From: Bacteroidota bacterium
GTDB lineage: Bacteria > Bacteroidota > Bacteroidia > Chitinophagales > Chitinophagaceae
Assembly: GCA_016868455.1 (NCBI GenBank)
Contig: VGGV01000015.1
Span: forward strand, 1 to 61,909
Reading direction: 5' to 3'
DNA: 61,909 bases
Shown here: piece after piece, positions 61,809 through 61,909 of the stretch
Layout: each line of letters starts with the position of its first letter
Position numbering within the stretch: the first letter of the stretch is position 1
Made by a program: the position numbers and the translations under genes
The notes under the pieces: generated by a model
The model's input: the letters and a program-made list of their open reading frames with translations, nothing else
Database searches by the model: none
What the model was told of the DNA's origin: nothing

Positions 61809-61909
61809 TAGTAGTGATACACTAAGCCAATAAAGATTGCTCCTGCAATTTTTGCGGATAAACCTGGTATAAAATATTTCCTTAGCGGGTGTTCAGTTTT
61901 ATAAAAATG
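61786..61909 (-). CDS. Fragment of a membrane protein (partial, inverted)
   Basis: The minus strand from the window edge is open: HFYKTEHPLRKYFIPGLSAK, then IAGAIFIGLVYHYYYKGGDT and FDS, a helix followed by a GGDT motif typical of Bacteroidota polysaccharide-locus membrane proteins. Past about 61786 the frame continues only as the antisense of asnB, so the true gene is cut here. Confidence 0.5.

Noticed and set aside
1-61909. CRISPR arrays, tRNA or rRNA genes, replication origin
   Set aside because: I looked for regularly spaced repeats, cloverleaf-like elements and rRNA signatures and saw none.

Overview
The window looks like a chromosome segment from a member of the Bacteroidota, most likely family Chitinophagaceae. 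This rests on the Bacteroidota-type -7 promoter box TAnnTTTG (TAnnTTCG variants) upstream of many genes, frequent TTG/GTG starts without an obvious Shine-Dalgarno, a long-form IspG, an IcmF-type fused mutase, a UpxY antiterminator, and DUF2490, DUF5916 and DUF6922 proteins. No rRNA, tRNA, CRISPR array or replication origin was seen.
0-31.5 kb is mostly housekeeping and metabolism. It holds a STAS protein with a beta-carbonic anhydrase, TerC, an MHS-type MFS carrier divergent from acetyl-CoA synthetase, a papain-family protease broken by one stop codon, glycine C-acetyltransferase, a class D beta-lactamase homologue, BatB/BatC, IspG, lysoplasmalogenase, NadB, a lipid A-type acyltransferase, a decayed DUF5916 gene, a sulfur-type MBL-rhodanese protein with an ArsR regulator, TsaB, RidA, an M1 peptidase, and a MurU-like nucleotidyltransferase beside a rare-looking AmgK-like kinase fused to a RapZ C-terminal domain. 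31.6-39.6 kb holds IcmF, an RhlE helicase, two tandem amidases (the first with an amber codon in its signal peptide) and a sulfatase.
39.6-45.3 kb is the most interesting block, a DNA-damage island. A minus-strand set (UmuD-like protein, REP-flanked RAYT transposase, UmuC, an unknown 172-residue protein, SRAP peptidase) reads away from a palindromic operator/promoter. A 2H phosphoesterase-like gene and an SplB-type radical SAM gene lie on the other side. The UmuD-like protein has lost both catalytic residues (Ser to Ala, Lys to Arg), and a REP palindrome supplies its last codons and stop.
46.6 kb to the end is a surface-polysaccharide locus: WbpD-like acetyltransferase, UpxY, Wza, Wzc, a UDP-sugar epimerase, RfbB, RfbA, Wzx, glycosyltransferases, methyltransferases and asparagine synthetase. 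It is scarred by insertions and decay: a four-helix-bundle element with 16-bp terminal inverted repeats between rfbB and rfbA, an orphan DUF6922 gene joined to a hexapeptide acyltransferase remnant, a glycosyltransferase broken in a TA tract, and an asnB gene truncated against an inverted membrane-protein fragment at the right edge.
Two themes cross the window. First, several families of short palindromic or tandem repeats occur between genes and also in frame inside at least seven protein genes (acs, ispG, nadB, ridA, a phosphoesterase, icmF, a radical SAM gene). Second, there are many point-mutated or truncated genes, which is either real decay or assembly error and should be checked with reads.
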